Under the pieces are notes generated by a model. It was not told the origin of the DNA. It did no database searches and worked only from the letters and a program-made list of their open reading frames with translations. DNA of 64,000 bases. Origin: Lepisosteus oculatus (lineage: Eukaryota > Chordata > Actinopteri > Semionotiformes > Lepisosteidae). Location: contig NC_090697.1 in assembly GCF_040954835.1 (NCBI RefSeq), forward strand, positions 17,848,001-17,912,000, given 5' to 3'. Every line of letters starts with the position of its first letter. The stretch's first letter is position 1. Both the position numbers and the translations under genes were made by a program. Below are positions 37,623-52,269 of the stretch, one piece after another.

Positions 37623-39135
37623 ACCACTCCTCCTAACAAAACTGCTTCAGTTTGGTGATGTTAGAAGGCATTCTTTTATACACAGCTTTCTTTAGGTCCC
37701 ACCACAGCATCTCAATGGGGTTTGTTGTAGGTTCACATGAAGCAAAGAATGACACGGAGGCAGGTGTGTAGCAATGAACTATGTATTAAAGAAAAGTTAT
37801 ATTGTACAGCACATTACACTACCGATCTGACATCTTTCTCTCACACTAGCTTTCTCCAACTGTCCCCCAGTTCTCTCTGGTTTTCTCTCTATCTTTCTAG
37901 CACCAACACTATAACATTCCGATGGCTCCTATAACCTTGGAAAACGGGTAGAGCCACCTGGTGGACTATTACATGTAATAACAACATTTATACATTTCTA
38001 TATCACTTTATTACAGGGTTGATCTCTGGACTTTTACTTGGCCATTCCAAAATTCTGATTCTTTTCTTTTAGGTGTAGGTTTACTGCTATGTTTTGGATC
38101 ATTGTCCTGTTGCATGATCCACTTTCTGCTAAGCTTTAGCTGTTGGACAGATGGTCTCACATGTTCCTCTATAATGCGCTGGTATAGAGAGGAATTCATG
38201 GTGGACTCATTGATTGTGAGGCGTCGAGGTCCTGCAGCTGCAGAGCAAGCCCAGATCATCACCCCTCTACCACCATGCCTGATGGGTGGTATCAGGTTGT
38301 TGTAGAGATAAACAGTGTTTAATTTTTGCATTATGTCATTTTGTATTATGACCAATCAACTCCACTTTGGTCTCACCTGTCGAGAGGATTCACCTGTTCC
38401 AGACGTCTTGTGGTTCATTCAGGTGCTGTTTTGCAAACCTGACATGCAGCAATGTTCTTTTGGGGGAGAAGGGGTTTTCTCCCCTTCCACTAAAGCCGTT
38501 CTTGTTCAGATTTTTCCTAACATTTGAATCATGATACCTGATGTTTACCATATCAACAGGGGCCTCTAAATCCCTGGATGTAGCTTTGGGGTTCTTTGGG
38601 TTCTTTCAGAGTATCATACGGTCTGATCTTGGGGTGAACTTGCTGGGAAACCCACTGCTAGGTAGATTGGAATCCACCTTGAACTTTCACCATTTGTAAA
38701 TTATCTTTCTCGCTGTGAAATGATGGACTTCATACTGTTTGGAAACGGCCCTTCCCAGAGATAAGTAGCAATATTTCATTGAGACAGTCACATAACTTTT
38801 GACCGAGGCACGATGTGTTAACACAAACCTGAATGCGCCAGACCAAACTGATAGTTTCTGAATTTATATACAGGTGTAAACTCACTTAGTGATGATCAAC
38901 CACCTTTCGTAACTGATATGCAAGCAGTAAGGTTGCACTATTTTTTCATGCATTCTTCTTAATATTAGTTGATTTTTTGTTTAATAAATAATATCAAAGT
39001 ATAAGTTATTTGTCACATGAGGTTAGATGTATCTATTGTTGGGACCTGGTGAGTACTAGGTGAAGGTCAGCTACGTCTTAATATGTAAAACCATAAAATC
39101 TTAAGAGGGTGTACTTTCTCTTTCACACCACTGTA
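37622..39135 (-). mobile_element. Decayed Tc1/mariner transposon, interrupted by an insertion
   Basis: Minus-strand Tc1-type transposase with frameshifts. Readable segments are HGGRGVMIWACSAAAGPRR, QLKLSRKWIMQQDNDPKHSS (the catalytic Asp block) and, beyond the insertion at 37723-38015, PIEMLWWDLKKAVYKRMPS. The N-terminal helix-turn-helix part lies near 38.6-38.75 kb (HHFTARKI; SKFTPRSDR). The right terminal repeat is 'ACTTTCTCTTTCACACCACTG', followed by TA at 39134-39135. The left end is lost at the LINE junction. Inactive. Confidence 0.8.
37723..38015. mobile_element. Probable solo LTR (293 bp) inside the Tc1 copy
   Basis: Begins TGTTGTAGG and ends TTATTACA (TG...CA termini). It is flanked by a direct repeat GGGTT (37718-37722 and 38016-38020). 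Taking away the insert and one GGGTT gives back an uninterrupted Tc1 frame (PIEMLWW block), so this is a clean secondary insertion. Length, TG/CA ends and a 5-bp duplication suit an LTR left by recombination of an LTR retroelement. A non-autonomous DNA element is the alternative. No coding sequence. Confidence 0.6.
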
Positions 39136-39139
39136 TATT

Positions 39140-40235
39140 CAATACCACAGAGTGAGCCCCGAATATCTGGATACCTTGGCCCACTTGTTTTTTTTAATAA
39201 AAATATTCCTCCATCCGCATGTTTTGACCACATGCCTGCGATCTAAAAATAAAAGATCTAATCATTTATGGCCTTTTATTCAACTTATCACTTTTGAAGA
39301 AAGGATCTCGTATGTCTGGCTTTTCAGAATACAACACGTATTAGAGGCACTAACAGATACTTCTTGGAATGAGCTACTCTTCCTGACATTCTAATCTTTT
39401 CTTGGTACTCGTGTGTATGACTGGTTAGAATGGAAAGTGTCAGTTATTTCCAGCTCTGTATTTGCTCTCAATTTTCCTGTTCCCTCCCTTTGGAACTTTT
39501 CATTTTCAAGTTTGTTACTTGCCAACTTAACCAGTCTTTACTTTTGATTAGCCAGTTTCTGTTTCTCTTCTACATTATATGTTGGCAAAATTCATCTTTC
39601 TCAGTGCACACTATCACTCCTGGCCTCCTTCCTGTCTTGGGCTTATCTACTCAGTGCAGCAACCTGTCTTTATGAGAATACAACCACGTTCCTCTAAAGT
39701 CAACTAACTGTTATTCCCTCTTGTCATTAAAGAGCAGCATTAAGTTTGGATTTTTCAGTTTTAAATGTTTTAGTTGAGTGATACGCACCAGCTATAATCT
39801 CAATGCTATGGTAAAGTTTACAGCTTTCCCCACTGTATAATTAAGCAGTTTACTCGGTACTGTCAGGCCAAGAATGTTTTACTTGTACTGCATGACAGCC
39901 TTATGACTTGCAAATCAGCACCTTAAAAAAATGCCAACAGCCATTCTTCCACATTGTGTCTAAGGAAAAAATTGAGTACTCGCCCCTCAATGACAGTTAT
40001 CAAGTAAATAATTGGAAATTATTTTGTTCTCCTGTAACGAGGTCTTTTACTGTGTTACTGAAATTTTAAAACCTATAGTGTTGCAAGTCACTTCAACTCC
40101 TCCTGGAAGAGGCAATAACTTCCTGATTTAGTACTCAAGCATTTATCATTTCCTCAGTTCACAACTAGCTTCAACAACCATTGCTTAAAATCAGCTGAAA
40201 TTTTAAATAAAAAATTAAACATGAAGGACAAGGGT
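39140..40235. other. Intergenic DNA upstream of the tdh 3' end
   Basis: AT-rich. Short frames at 39152-39675 (plus strand) contain degraded phrases but no recognised domain. No named repeat. Confidence 0.4.
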
Positions 40236-40239
40236 AGGC

Positions 40240-42046
40240 TTAGTTGAAAATGGCTTTATTGACAATGTGGATTTTTTGTAATCAGTGGCTTTAAAAGAAC
40301 AAGTATGACACTTAAAACAAAGGTACTGTTCCATGTATACAAGTGCTTACTAAAAGTATGTCATGTGTAATAAATACAAAACAAATATCCAAAACCAGAT
40401 GCAAAGGATGTTTTTGGAGTTCCTCAATTTTAAGAACAAATCCTAAGACCTTAAATTTCAAACTATCATAGTCCTTAGCTGTTTCTAAAGAAAATCAACT
40501 ATTAATGCAATTAACCAGTTTTTCCCCAGCCAAAAGCTCAAATAGCTCCAACTTTCCAGCATTTCAATGGGGAAGTCACACTGAATGTGTGAAATTGTTA
40601 TGATTGTATAACTACCCCTTATTGTCAAAGGTAAAAATGTAAAAATATACTGTATTAAATCAGTAACATTCACTAAGTTGCAAGTGAAAAAAAAGGTTTA
40701 TCAGCAGTCTTTAAAATATAAACAATTTAAGAATAATTATACAAGATTAAACCTTCATAAATAAAAATTACACAGCATTATTTAAACCACTAAACAGACC
40801 AACACTGGAGAGTGTTCTTTTCTCTACTCAATGGGCAATGGATGTTTAGATTTATCTCAAGAACTCCAACAGTTAATACATTTCAGGTTACCTACTGTAT
40901 AAAACTGCTGCACAATGGAAGCTGAGGACCAGAGCAGGGTAACGCTCGAGTACAGTACATACACTGCAAAGCCACAATTCAGTCTGTCGCCAAACTCTCC
41001 AGGTATTGAGATAAGAAGACAATGTTTAACACCTTTCACAGTTTGAACACAAAGCGTAGCATCAAAAGCTCACAATCCTGATGTATTGTAACGCCAAAAA
41101 GCGGCTTTCAACACCTTTCCATTGACATGGTTGTAAAGTTTTGGTCTAGCGAACATGTTTGTGCGGCAGTCCTTAATTTCATACCCTACACTGGACTATT
41201 ACACAGATGTGCTGCACGCATTTCAGTTCCGATTCATCTATTGAAAAGCTGACGGCTCCGTTGTAGAAACTGCCAAGTATTTTAACATTCTCCTCAATCT
41301 TGAAAGCACATGGCTGCAGAATTCTGAGTTTAAGTGTAAAGCTCACAGTTAATCTCAAACCATGATATGTTCAAGAAAAAAAAAAAGATACCAAACTCTC
41401 CCAGAACGAGAAACTTCATTTTTGCATTCCTTACACCAACGAATTTGACAGAGTTAAATCTTACAAACTTATACAAAACCATGGTGCGAACTGCAGAATA
41501 GTAGAGAAAATACCCCAAAATATACACACTGATAGGCACTAGCTGAAAATAATTCAAACCTATGGAAAATAGAAAGGAGGTATTACAGTTGCATCAGCTT
41601 TTATAAAATTAAGAGTTTTGATGATGGCTTCTCAAGTTTTTTTTTTTGAAACTGTGATATTAGAATCCAGGCAATTATCTTTGGTATTAGAGGCAAAAGT
41701 CTTAAATTTAGAAATTACTAGCCATGTGCCTGTTTGACACTATAGGATTCCAAAAACATTTTCAGACAAAGCCCTTTTGGAGCAATTCCTAGCAGAACAG
41801 CAAAAATGCAGCAAAAGCATGTCTGGATCTTCCTGAAGTGAACACAGAACAGGAACAGTAAAGAAGGACTATTCAACGTTCAGGTCTTCGGAAACTATCC
41901 AAGCGCTGTTGCCTACGAAGCTAGTAATTACCCTGAAACACATGGAGTAAAGATTATGTACAGACCAGTGTCTCTGTGGTGTAAAGCTCAGTTTTTTTAC
42001 ACTATATACACAATGTGGCCCCAGGTCACAGTTCATTGCTGTTGGT
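40240..42046 (-). other. Probable tdh 3' untranslated region
   Basis: AT-rich stretch between the tdh stop and the AATAAA at 40255. It has no open frame of note and no recognised repeat. Assignment rests only on position and the distal poly(A) hexamer. Confidence 0.45.
40255..40260 (-). terminator. Probable tdh polyadenylation signal (AATAAA)
   Basis: Minus-strand AATAAAG about 1.8 kb below the tdh stop, giving a 3' UTR of about 40.24-42.05 kb. No other gene lies in between. The site is inferred from the hexamer only; alternative upstream sites are possible. Confidence 0.5.
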
Positions 42047-46331
<4,285 letters not shown>

Positions 46332-46341
46332 CTTCAGGCAC

Positions 46342-47900
46342 CTGCGTGACGACAAACGAGAGGAGAGCTCACCTTTCAAGCACTTTACACCCACGAGCTT
46401 CCTCAACACGTGAAAGTGAAAAAGCTGAAACCCTGCTGGTAAAAACAAAGCCCTGAGACAAGACACAGACCTAGGCCACATGACGACATATGCAGCTTAC
46501 TTTCACAACCACTCAAGAATGTTTTTTTTTTAAAACACCTGAAAGCATTTGTATTAAGTTTTCATACCAAACACATTCCAAAGCTTCTTGCGTACAAGAA
46601 GAGACCTACGGGAGTGTGGCACCCAGCTAGGTAACCCACAGCAGCCATTACACCCCAGCGGCTCCACTACACAGCAGAAATTACTTCACCACACGAATCA
46701 AGAGCTTACAGTGCAATTTGGCCGGGACACAAGGCTTAACTTCCCTACTTGTTAACGGCTCCGTGTGACTCGTAGTGATCAAGTCATCAGGACTTCTGTT
46801 TAACATCTCATCCAAAGAATAGCACAGTGTCAACGGTAACCACACTAGAGCAGTCATTTGGAAATTCCGGCCTAAGGGGGAAAGAGTGTCACAAACTGGT
46901 CTATCAATTAAAAATTTTTCGTACCAGATATTTCCAAATTTTCAGGAAATACTCAAGATGAATAGTTGGCAGATATCACACAGTATTCCCGAACTATAAT
47001 TCACACCTACAGACCTGAAACAGGAAGTGTGCAATCACAAATTTACTGAAAAAAAAAAGAATACTGGAACCAATAACATTCGTTGTGCTTTATTGCCTCT
47101 CGGTATAAAAAGGTTGGCAAGTTATATAACAAAACTCCCTACAGGATTTTATACTTGGGAGTACAATTTAATTCCCATTTCAGTTATTACAATTTATGAA
47201 TCATGTACAACATAGCTCTGATTTATCAGTGTTGTTAACTCCACAGATATGTCTATGCACATTTACCAAGAATATAGTAGGCTCTAAAATTCATCACTTG
47301 GTAACTGACTTATTCAAAAGCCTGCAGTTTGTAAAATCCAGCACATGAACACAGAGTGAATCTCTGTCTGCATGTTCTATGTCACAGTGAAAGAAGAGGG
47401 AAATAAAATAATCAGTAAACTGAGAAGACCTACTAGAGTTTCAGAGAAAGAGGTTAGGTGCTGAAATTCTCCTGGAAACACTAGCCAGCAAGATCTATTT
47501 TTATAAGAGCTTGCATACGGTAAACTCATAACTCCAGAATGCAACAGGCCAAACACTTACATACAGGTAAAGGTGAAAACAGTCACATGCATTACCATGT
47601 TAAAAGTCAAAACCTGCATTAATGGGAGCAAAATGCAATTATAAACTGTGTTTAGTACTAAACCATTATATTGATTGAAAAATTAGAATATACCATATTA
47701 ATGTCAACATCCTTGCAGTTAGCAACACCACATTTCGAAAAATACATATAATTTTATCTGTTAACTTTTCACAGACTACTTCTGGTAGAATTGCCACTAC
47801 ACAATTCTACTGGCAAAACTGGTTTTCCAAATCTCTTAAATGCTCCACATCTAAAACAAAATGTCCTAACGAAGCACCAATCAAATTATTTCTAAACGGC
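46342..47900 (-). other. tdh 5' intron
   Basis: Lies directly upstream of the ATG exon's acceptor, so it is transcribed intron if either promoter island further upstream is used. Nothing else recognised. Confidence 0.45.
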
Positions 47901-47929
47901 AGTGTTTTCGCTAATGCATCTTTCTTAGC

Positions 47930-48130
47930 CTGTCTCCGAGTTAGAACATTTCAGCCTTGACAAAGATTGCAGAGCCACCCCCTACGGTATTTATAGGGCA
48001 CTGCCTCCGCAGCTGACCAATCAGAAGACGCGGAGGGCGGACGCTCCCCCAGACGCTGTGCGAGAGGCCAAGGAGACAAGAAACCTCGAGACGTGCGCCC
48101 AGCCACATGCCCGCGGGAAACAGGCTGCTG
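47930..48130 (-). promoter_or_regulatory. Promoter-like island upstream of tdh (TATA and CCAAT)
   Basis: On the minus strand a TATA box (TATAAATA, 47988-47995) lies about 20 bp downstream of an inverted CCAAT box (48017-48021), in a local GC/CpG-rich patch (about 48000-48130) that contrasts with the AT-rich surroundings. A start site would fall near 47960, 1.6 kb upstream of the tdh ATG exon, so it could drive a non-coding first exon. No convincing donor site was pinned down. Confidence 0.45.
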
Positions 48131-48139
48131 ACCGCCTGG

Positions 48140-50150
48140 GGCTCTGTTTTAACATCTCGGAAGGGCCAAATTTTATATACTGCAATTATGTATTTACCGT
48201 TAGTGCACTAAATTGGATAAAGAAGGATTATATTTAAAAGAATATATATAATCTGACCCGTTACGGACCATTCTCTCTGTAGCTGCTTTGATAATTTCGT
48301 GCAATGTGAAAGCAAGTTTAAGATACTGATGGAAAAAACCGTAGTCATGGTCATGCCACCACCTAAACATATACACTCATACCAAAATCAAACATTATAT
48401 TTTCGTATCTTTAAACATCTGTAACTTTCTCGGCGAATATACTTCATAGTAGATACAACGATAACCACGCGGCCGTCTCTTATTGTAAGATTTAATCTTT
48501 AGATGAAGGATTTGCATCATCCATTCATGGTCACTGTTGTGGCGAAAGTACAAACTGGTCTTTTTTTTTTTTAAATCAGTTCCCCTTTTGCGTAAGGCTA
48601 GAAAAAGAACACGTCCTAATTTAGCGGCAATTTCTTGGGCTAAAACAAAACATTGCAGTCATTTGAAATTCTCTACAAGACCGTAAACAGGTACTAACAG
48701 GACTTAAAGACTTAGTCTTTAATTTTAATTAAATCGATAACCAATTTTAATTAAAAACTTAAATTTTGGAAGAATCGTAGCTTTCTGAAACATCACAATT
48801 CAAGATTTTCTTGAACATTTCTAAATACGACAACATAGTGTACTTTTCATGCAACACGGAGACAGGGCTCTAGAAACGGGAGCTGTTCAGTCTCCCTGTA
48901 TAGTGACTGACTGTTTACCCGAATCCGGTTTTTTTCCCTCATGAAGAGACAGTTTGTCTCCACAAAGACCAGCGCGTCATATCGCACTTGCGGGTTTTAT
49001 GCAGTGAACTTGAGTGCTCTATTATCCTCGAGCAAGGCGCTCGTATTTCTCATTTCCTGAATGCTTGAGAGAAGGATTGAGCTAGCAGGTGCGGTAATCG
49101 GGATCTCTAGGCACAGAGGGATCCAACATTGTGTGATACCGTCTTTTCCAGTCCTAAGTTTCTGGAATTGATAGCAACTCAACTAATGCAAACCTACAGT
49201 ACATCAGCCTGCGGAAGAATAAGCTATTTCACAATTTACAGCCCAAAAACAACATAACTGCACATATCCAGTCAAACGTTAAATGCGTTTATAACGCCCC
49301 TCTCCTTTTCGACTTCCACCTCTTAAACTGCTAACGTTTCACCAAATGCGCCGACTGTGTGCACGTTGATAAAACTTCAGTTTTAAGTTTTGTTTTTAAG
49401 ACAGGGCGCAACATTTATTGATAGTGATATTTGCTACGGATTTGCTAAGATTTTAAAAATAGTACCGTCAGAAGGGATGTGCCAATATTCTCTGAACCTC
49501 TTATCTGACAGATTATTCGATTTCGGCAGAAGGTATATGTGAAAGCGGAAAGCATTCGTTTTCTCTAACCAGAGGCCCAATCAGAGGCAGTTAAAATGCA
49601 GTGAGAAAATGTTGCCATGTACAATTTACGAGAATGTACTGCAGCCGATTTCCGCGAAAGGCTTCATTTGATTTTTTAAGGCGTATACCCACATGCTGTA
49701 GATCCTTCGTTTCGTTAGCCGAATGGCACATATCAGAAAAGAATAAGGACGACTACTGTATATCAAAGAGTATAATGATAATCCACAATGGTGGAGAGCC
49801 CTACCCAAACCCCACATATATACTGTATACATTCTGTATGAAGTGAGGAATTTCACTGCACCACTCTCGTTTACTTACGTTATGGATAGATCACAAATTT
49901 TACATTTTAAATCTTTCAAAAAGCCTTGATCTAGTATAAGAATCCCGATTCTTATACTAGAATTCAATTAACGAGAAACCGCAATTAAACCCATTACCAA
50001 AACTGCCAATGAGACAAAACCGACAGACTGTGAAATGAAACCTACCAGAATAATGAAGTATTTCGACTGAAATTGAGGTGAATTAATTAAATCCTGTTCC
50101 CTTCCGACTGCAAGCGGTCCCGATGCGGCTTTCTCCGTTGAAGCACACAC
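48140..50150. other. Upstream DNA between the two promoter-like islands
   Basis: AT-rich with many isolated CpGs. It holds the palindrome at 49930-49961. No exon, repeat or RNA gene recognised. Confidence 0.4.
49930..49961. repeat. Perfect palindrome, 15-bp arms and 2-bp spacer
   Basis: CTAGTATAAGAATC (49931-49944), CC, GATTCTTATACTAG (49947-49960), extended by one further T/A pair. It is the longest perfect inverted repeat I noticed in the window apart from the 3141 hairpin. Function unknown. Confidence 0.6.
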
Positions 50151-50159
50151 GTGCTAACC

Positions 50160-50330
50160 TCAGCCTGCTCTTGCATCAGTCTCTCTCCGGTTGTCTTAAT
50201 ATATCTCAAACCAGCTGATTTCAACAGGTCTGCGTCCTGATTGGGCGGCACGCCGGAGGTGTGGCCCTCCGCCTTTTCCTCCCCCCTGTGATATTAGAAG
50301 ACAACACGTGGCCGCTCTGTTGCTTTTGCG
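50160..50330 (-). promoter_or_regulatory. Second promoter-like island upstream of tdh (E-box, CCAAT, TATA-like)
   Basis: Reading the minus strand in order: CACGTG (50305-50310), a GC-rich block with CCCAATCA (CCAAT core 50240-50244), then a TATA-like ATATATTAAG (50195-50204). About 45 bp further comes CAGGCTGAG followed by GTTAGC, a usable splice donor. This arrangement would suit a short non-coding first exon of tdh. The promoter direction and target are inferred. Confidence 0.45.
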
Positions 50331-50660
50331 TAGTCTTTTCTGTCGGGGGTTTGGAAGGGCAGGCTGTAATTTTAGGTTATGTCCTACCATAATTATGTTA
50401 CTATGTTTAGCATTATATCTAGGGTTGTTTTACTTAAATAATACAATGGAAACAGAATGCACTGCGATTATTACCGCCTTTAAAACCAATCAATTTATGT
50501 TTTTACTGTAAAAAGCGCCTTTCATTTCCAGAGCACCCTCAAGGCGCTTTAACTGAGCGCTGTAATTCAGCAATTTGTAACAATGGCGATGGAATCAAAT
50601 GAATACGGGAATATGACATACGATTTAATTTAAACGACTTACTTTAAGTCAGTAAAATTG

Positions 50661-50900
50661 AACGGTAACAGCGTTGCTACCTCACTTTGCCTTGGTTCAG
50701 TTCGAGACCTGGGTACCTTCCTTGTACAGTTTCCATGGTTCCCCGGTTCAGGTTCACGCTGGTTATCTTAACTCATGTCTACATTCTTCCTGCGCGCCCA
50801 CAGATGGACTGACCGCCTGTCCGTAGCGTGGTCTCTCCTTGTACTTCGGGTTTGGGCTTCCCGTCAGCCGTGGTCTTGGCCGGAAATGGCAGGCTTTTTG
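50661..50900 (+). repeat. tRNA-derived SINE, family A, plus orientation, degraded
   Basis: 'ACGGTAACAGCGTTGCTACC' followed by TCAC, then 'GGTTCAGTTCGAGACCTGGG' (B-box-like), TTGTACAGTTTCCATGG and 'CCACAGATGGACTGACCGCC'. Same order as the copy at 10112 but more diverged. Confidence 0.55.
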
Positions 50901-51424
50901 AAAATCGATGCAGTCCAGTTTTTAGTCCCCATAGGATTCCGATGCAGCAGACAGTAGTATAAATTTCAGTCCTTTGTTCTCTAGCTACTGTAGAAACCCT
51001 GACCTTAAACACTAGACAAGTGTGGGACTGTACTTTTCTAATGCTTTAACTGCATTCGGTATCACAGGGTTTAGAAATGTCTGTTAAAGACACAGCAGAC
51101 AACGTATTCTGTAATGTACCAGAGATTCAAATGGAAAAAACTCTGAAAAATAAGACAACACGTTGAGTGTTTATACAAAATTTTGATAAGACTGCGAAAG
51201 ACAAAAGGTCACACTAAAACAAACATTTTGAAAAAGTCACCAAAAAGAGATCAGTCCAGTCATTTTTTCGTTAGTCTTTTTTTTTGTTTGTTTGCATACT
51301 TGCTACACTGTTATGACGCATTACTGTTGCTTTTTTTCCCCCCCAAAATCAACGTTTCTTGAAATACAACTGACGTTCTTTTTCGGCAAACAAAACATTT
51401 ACCTCATTTACCCCATCAGCTTCA

Positions 51425-52262
51425 TAAAGCCAGTCCTGTAACCTTATCTGTAGATGGTTCTGTACTTGAGCTTCAGTCTAAATTGAAGACCTTGGGGTGA
51501 TACTCGATTCTGGCTTAACATTCGACCCACATGTGCAGCTTATTGTCAAAACATCTTTTCACCTCAGAAGTATCACTAGACTACACCCTATGTCATCACT
51601 AACTGTGGCTGAAAAGCTTTTGTGTTCTCTCGAATTGACTACTGTAATGCTCTACTTGCTGGGGTATCTAAATCTACTTTGAACAAACTGCAGTATGTCC
51701 AAAATTCAGCAGCTAGAATCCTGACCAGGTCTAGTGCAAGTGATCACATTACTTCTATCCTGGAGTCCTTGCACTGGCTTCCTGTCAAATTCCGTGTGGA
51801 CTTTAAAATCCTCATGCTCACCTATAAGGCTCTGCATGGCTTGGCACCTCAGTACCTGTCTGAACTATTATCACCCTACTCCCCACCTCGCAACCTTCGC
51901 TCTTGTAATTCTGGTCTCCTAACTGTCCCCCAAACCCGTCTACATTGAATGGGTGACAGGGCCTTCTCCTGTTATGCCCCCAAGCTCTGAAACTCGCTGC
52001 CCAAGGATATCAGAGAGCCACCTTCCCTTAACTCCTTCAAATCCAGACTCTAAACCTTCTTCTTTAGAAGAGCCTTTACTTAACTGGTTCCATTCTTTAC
52101 CCCTCTGCTTCTACTTTTCTTAGCACCACCATCATCGGGTCTCCTCTGTATATTGTAATTGTGTTTTGTCTTGTGTATTCTTTTTATTTGCTATCATTCT
52201 GTAAAGCGCTTTGAGAAGCCACCTTTAAAGGTGGTATAAAATTTATTTTATATTACTATTAT
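51425..52262 (+). mobile_element. 3' part of an L2-like LINE with its 3' tail
   Basis: Frameshifted ORF2 C-terminus reads GVILDSGLTFDPHVQ, SRIDYCNALLAGVSKSTLNK, LQYVQNSAARILTRS, LHWLPVKFRVDFKILMLTYK, ALHGLAPQYLSEL and, after stops, SLPKDIREPPSLNSFKS. It ends in the tail TCTGTAAAGCGCTTTGAG (52198-52215) followed by an AT-rich end. 5'-truncated and inactive. Confidence 0.85.
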
Positions 52263-52269
52263 TTAATGT

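Noticed and set aside
38102..38527. Plus-strand open frames in the Tc1 region
   Set aside because: The transposase similarity is on the minus strand; these frames are antisense to a broken transposon.
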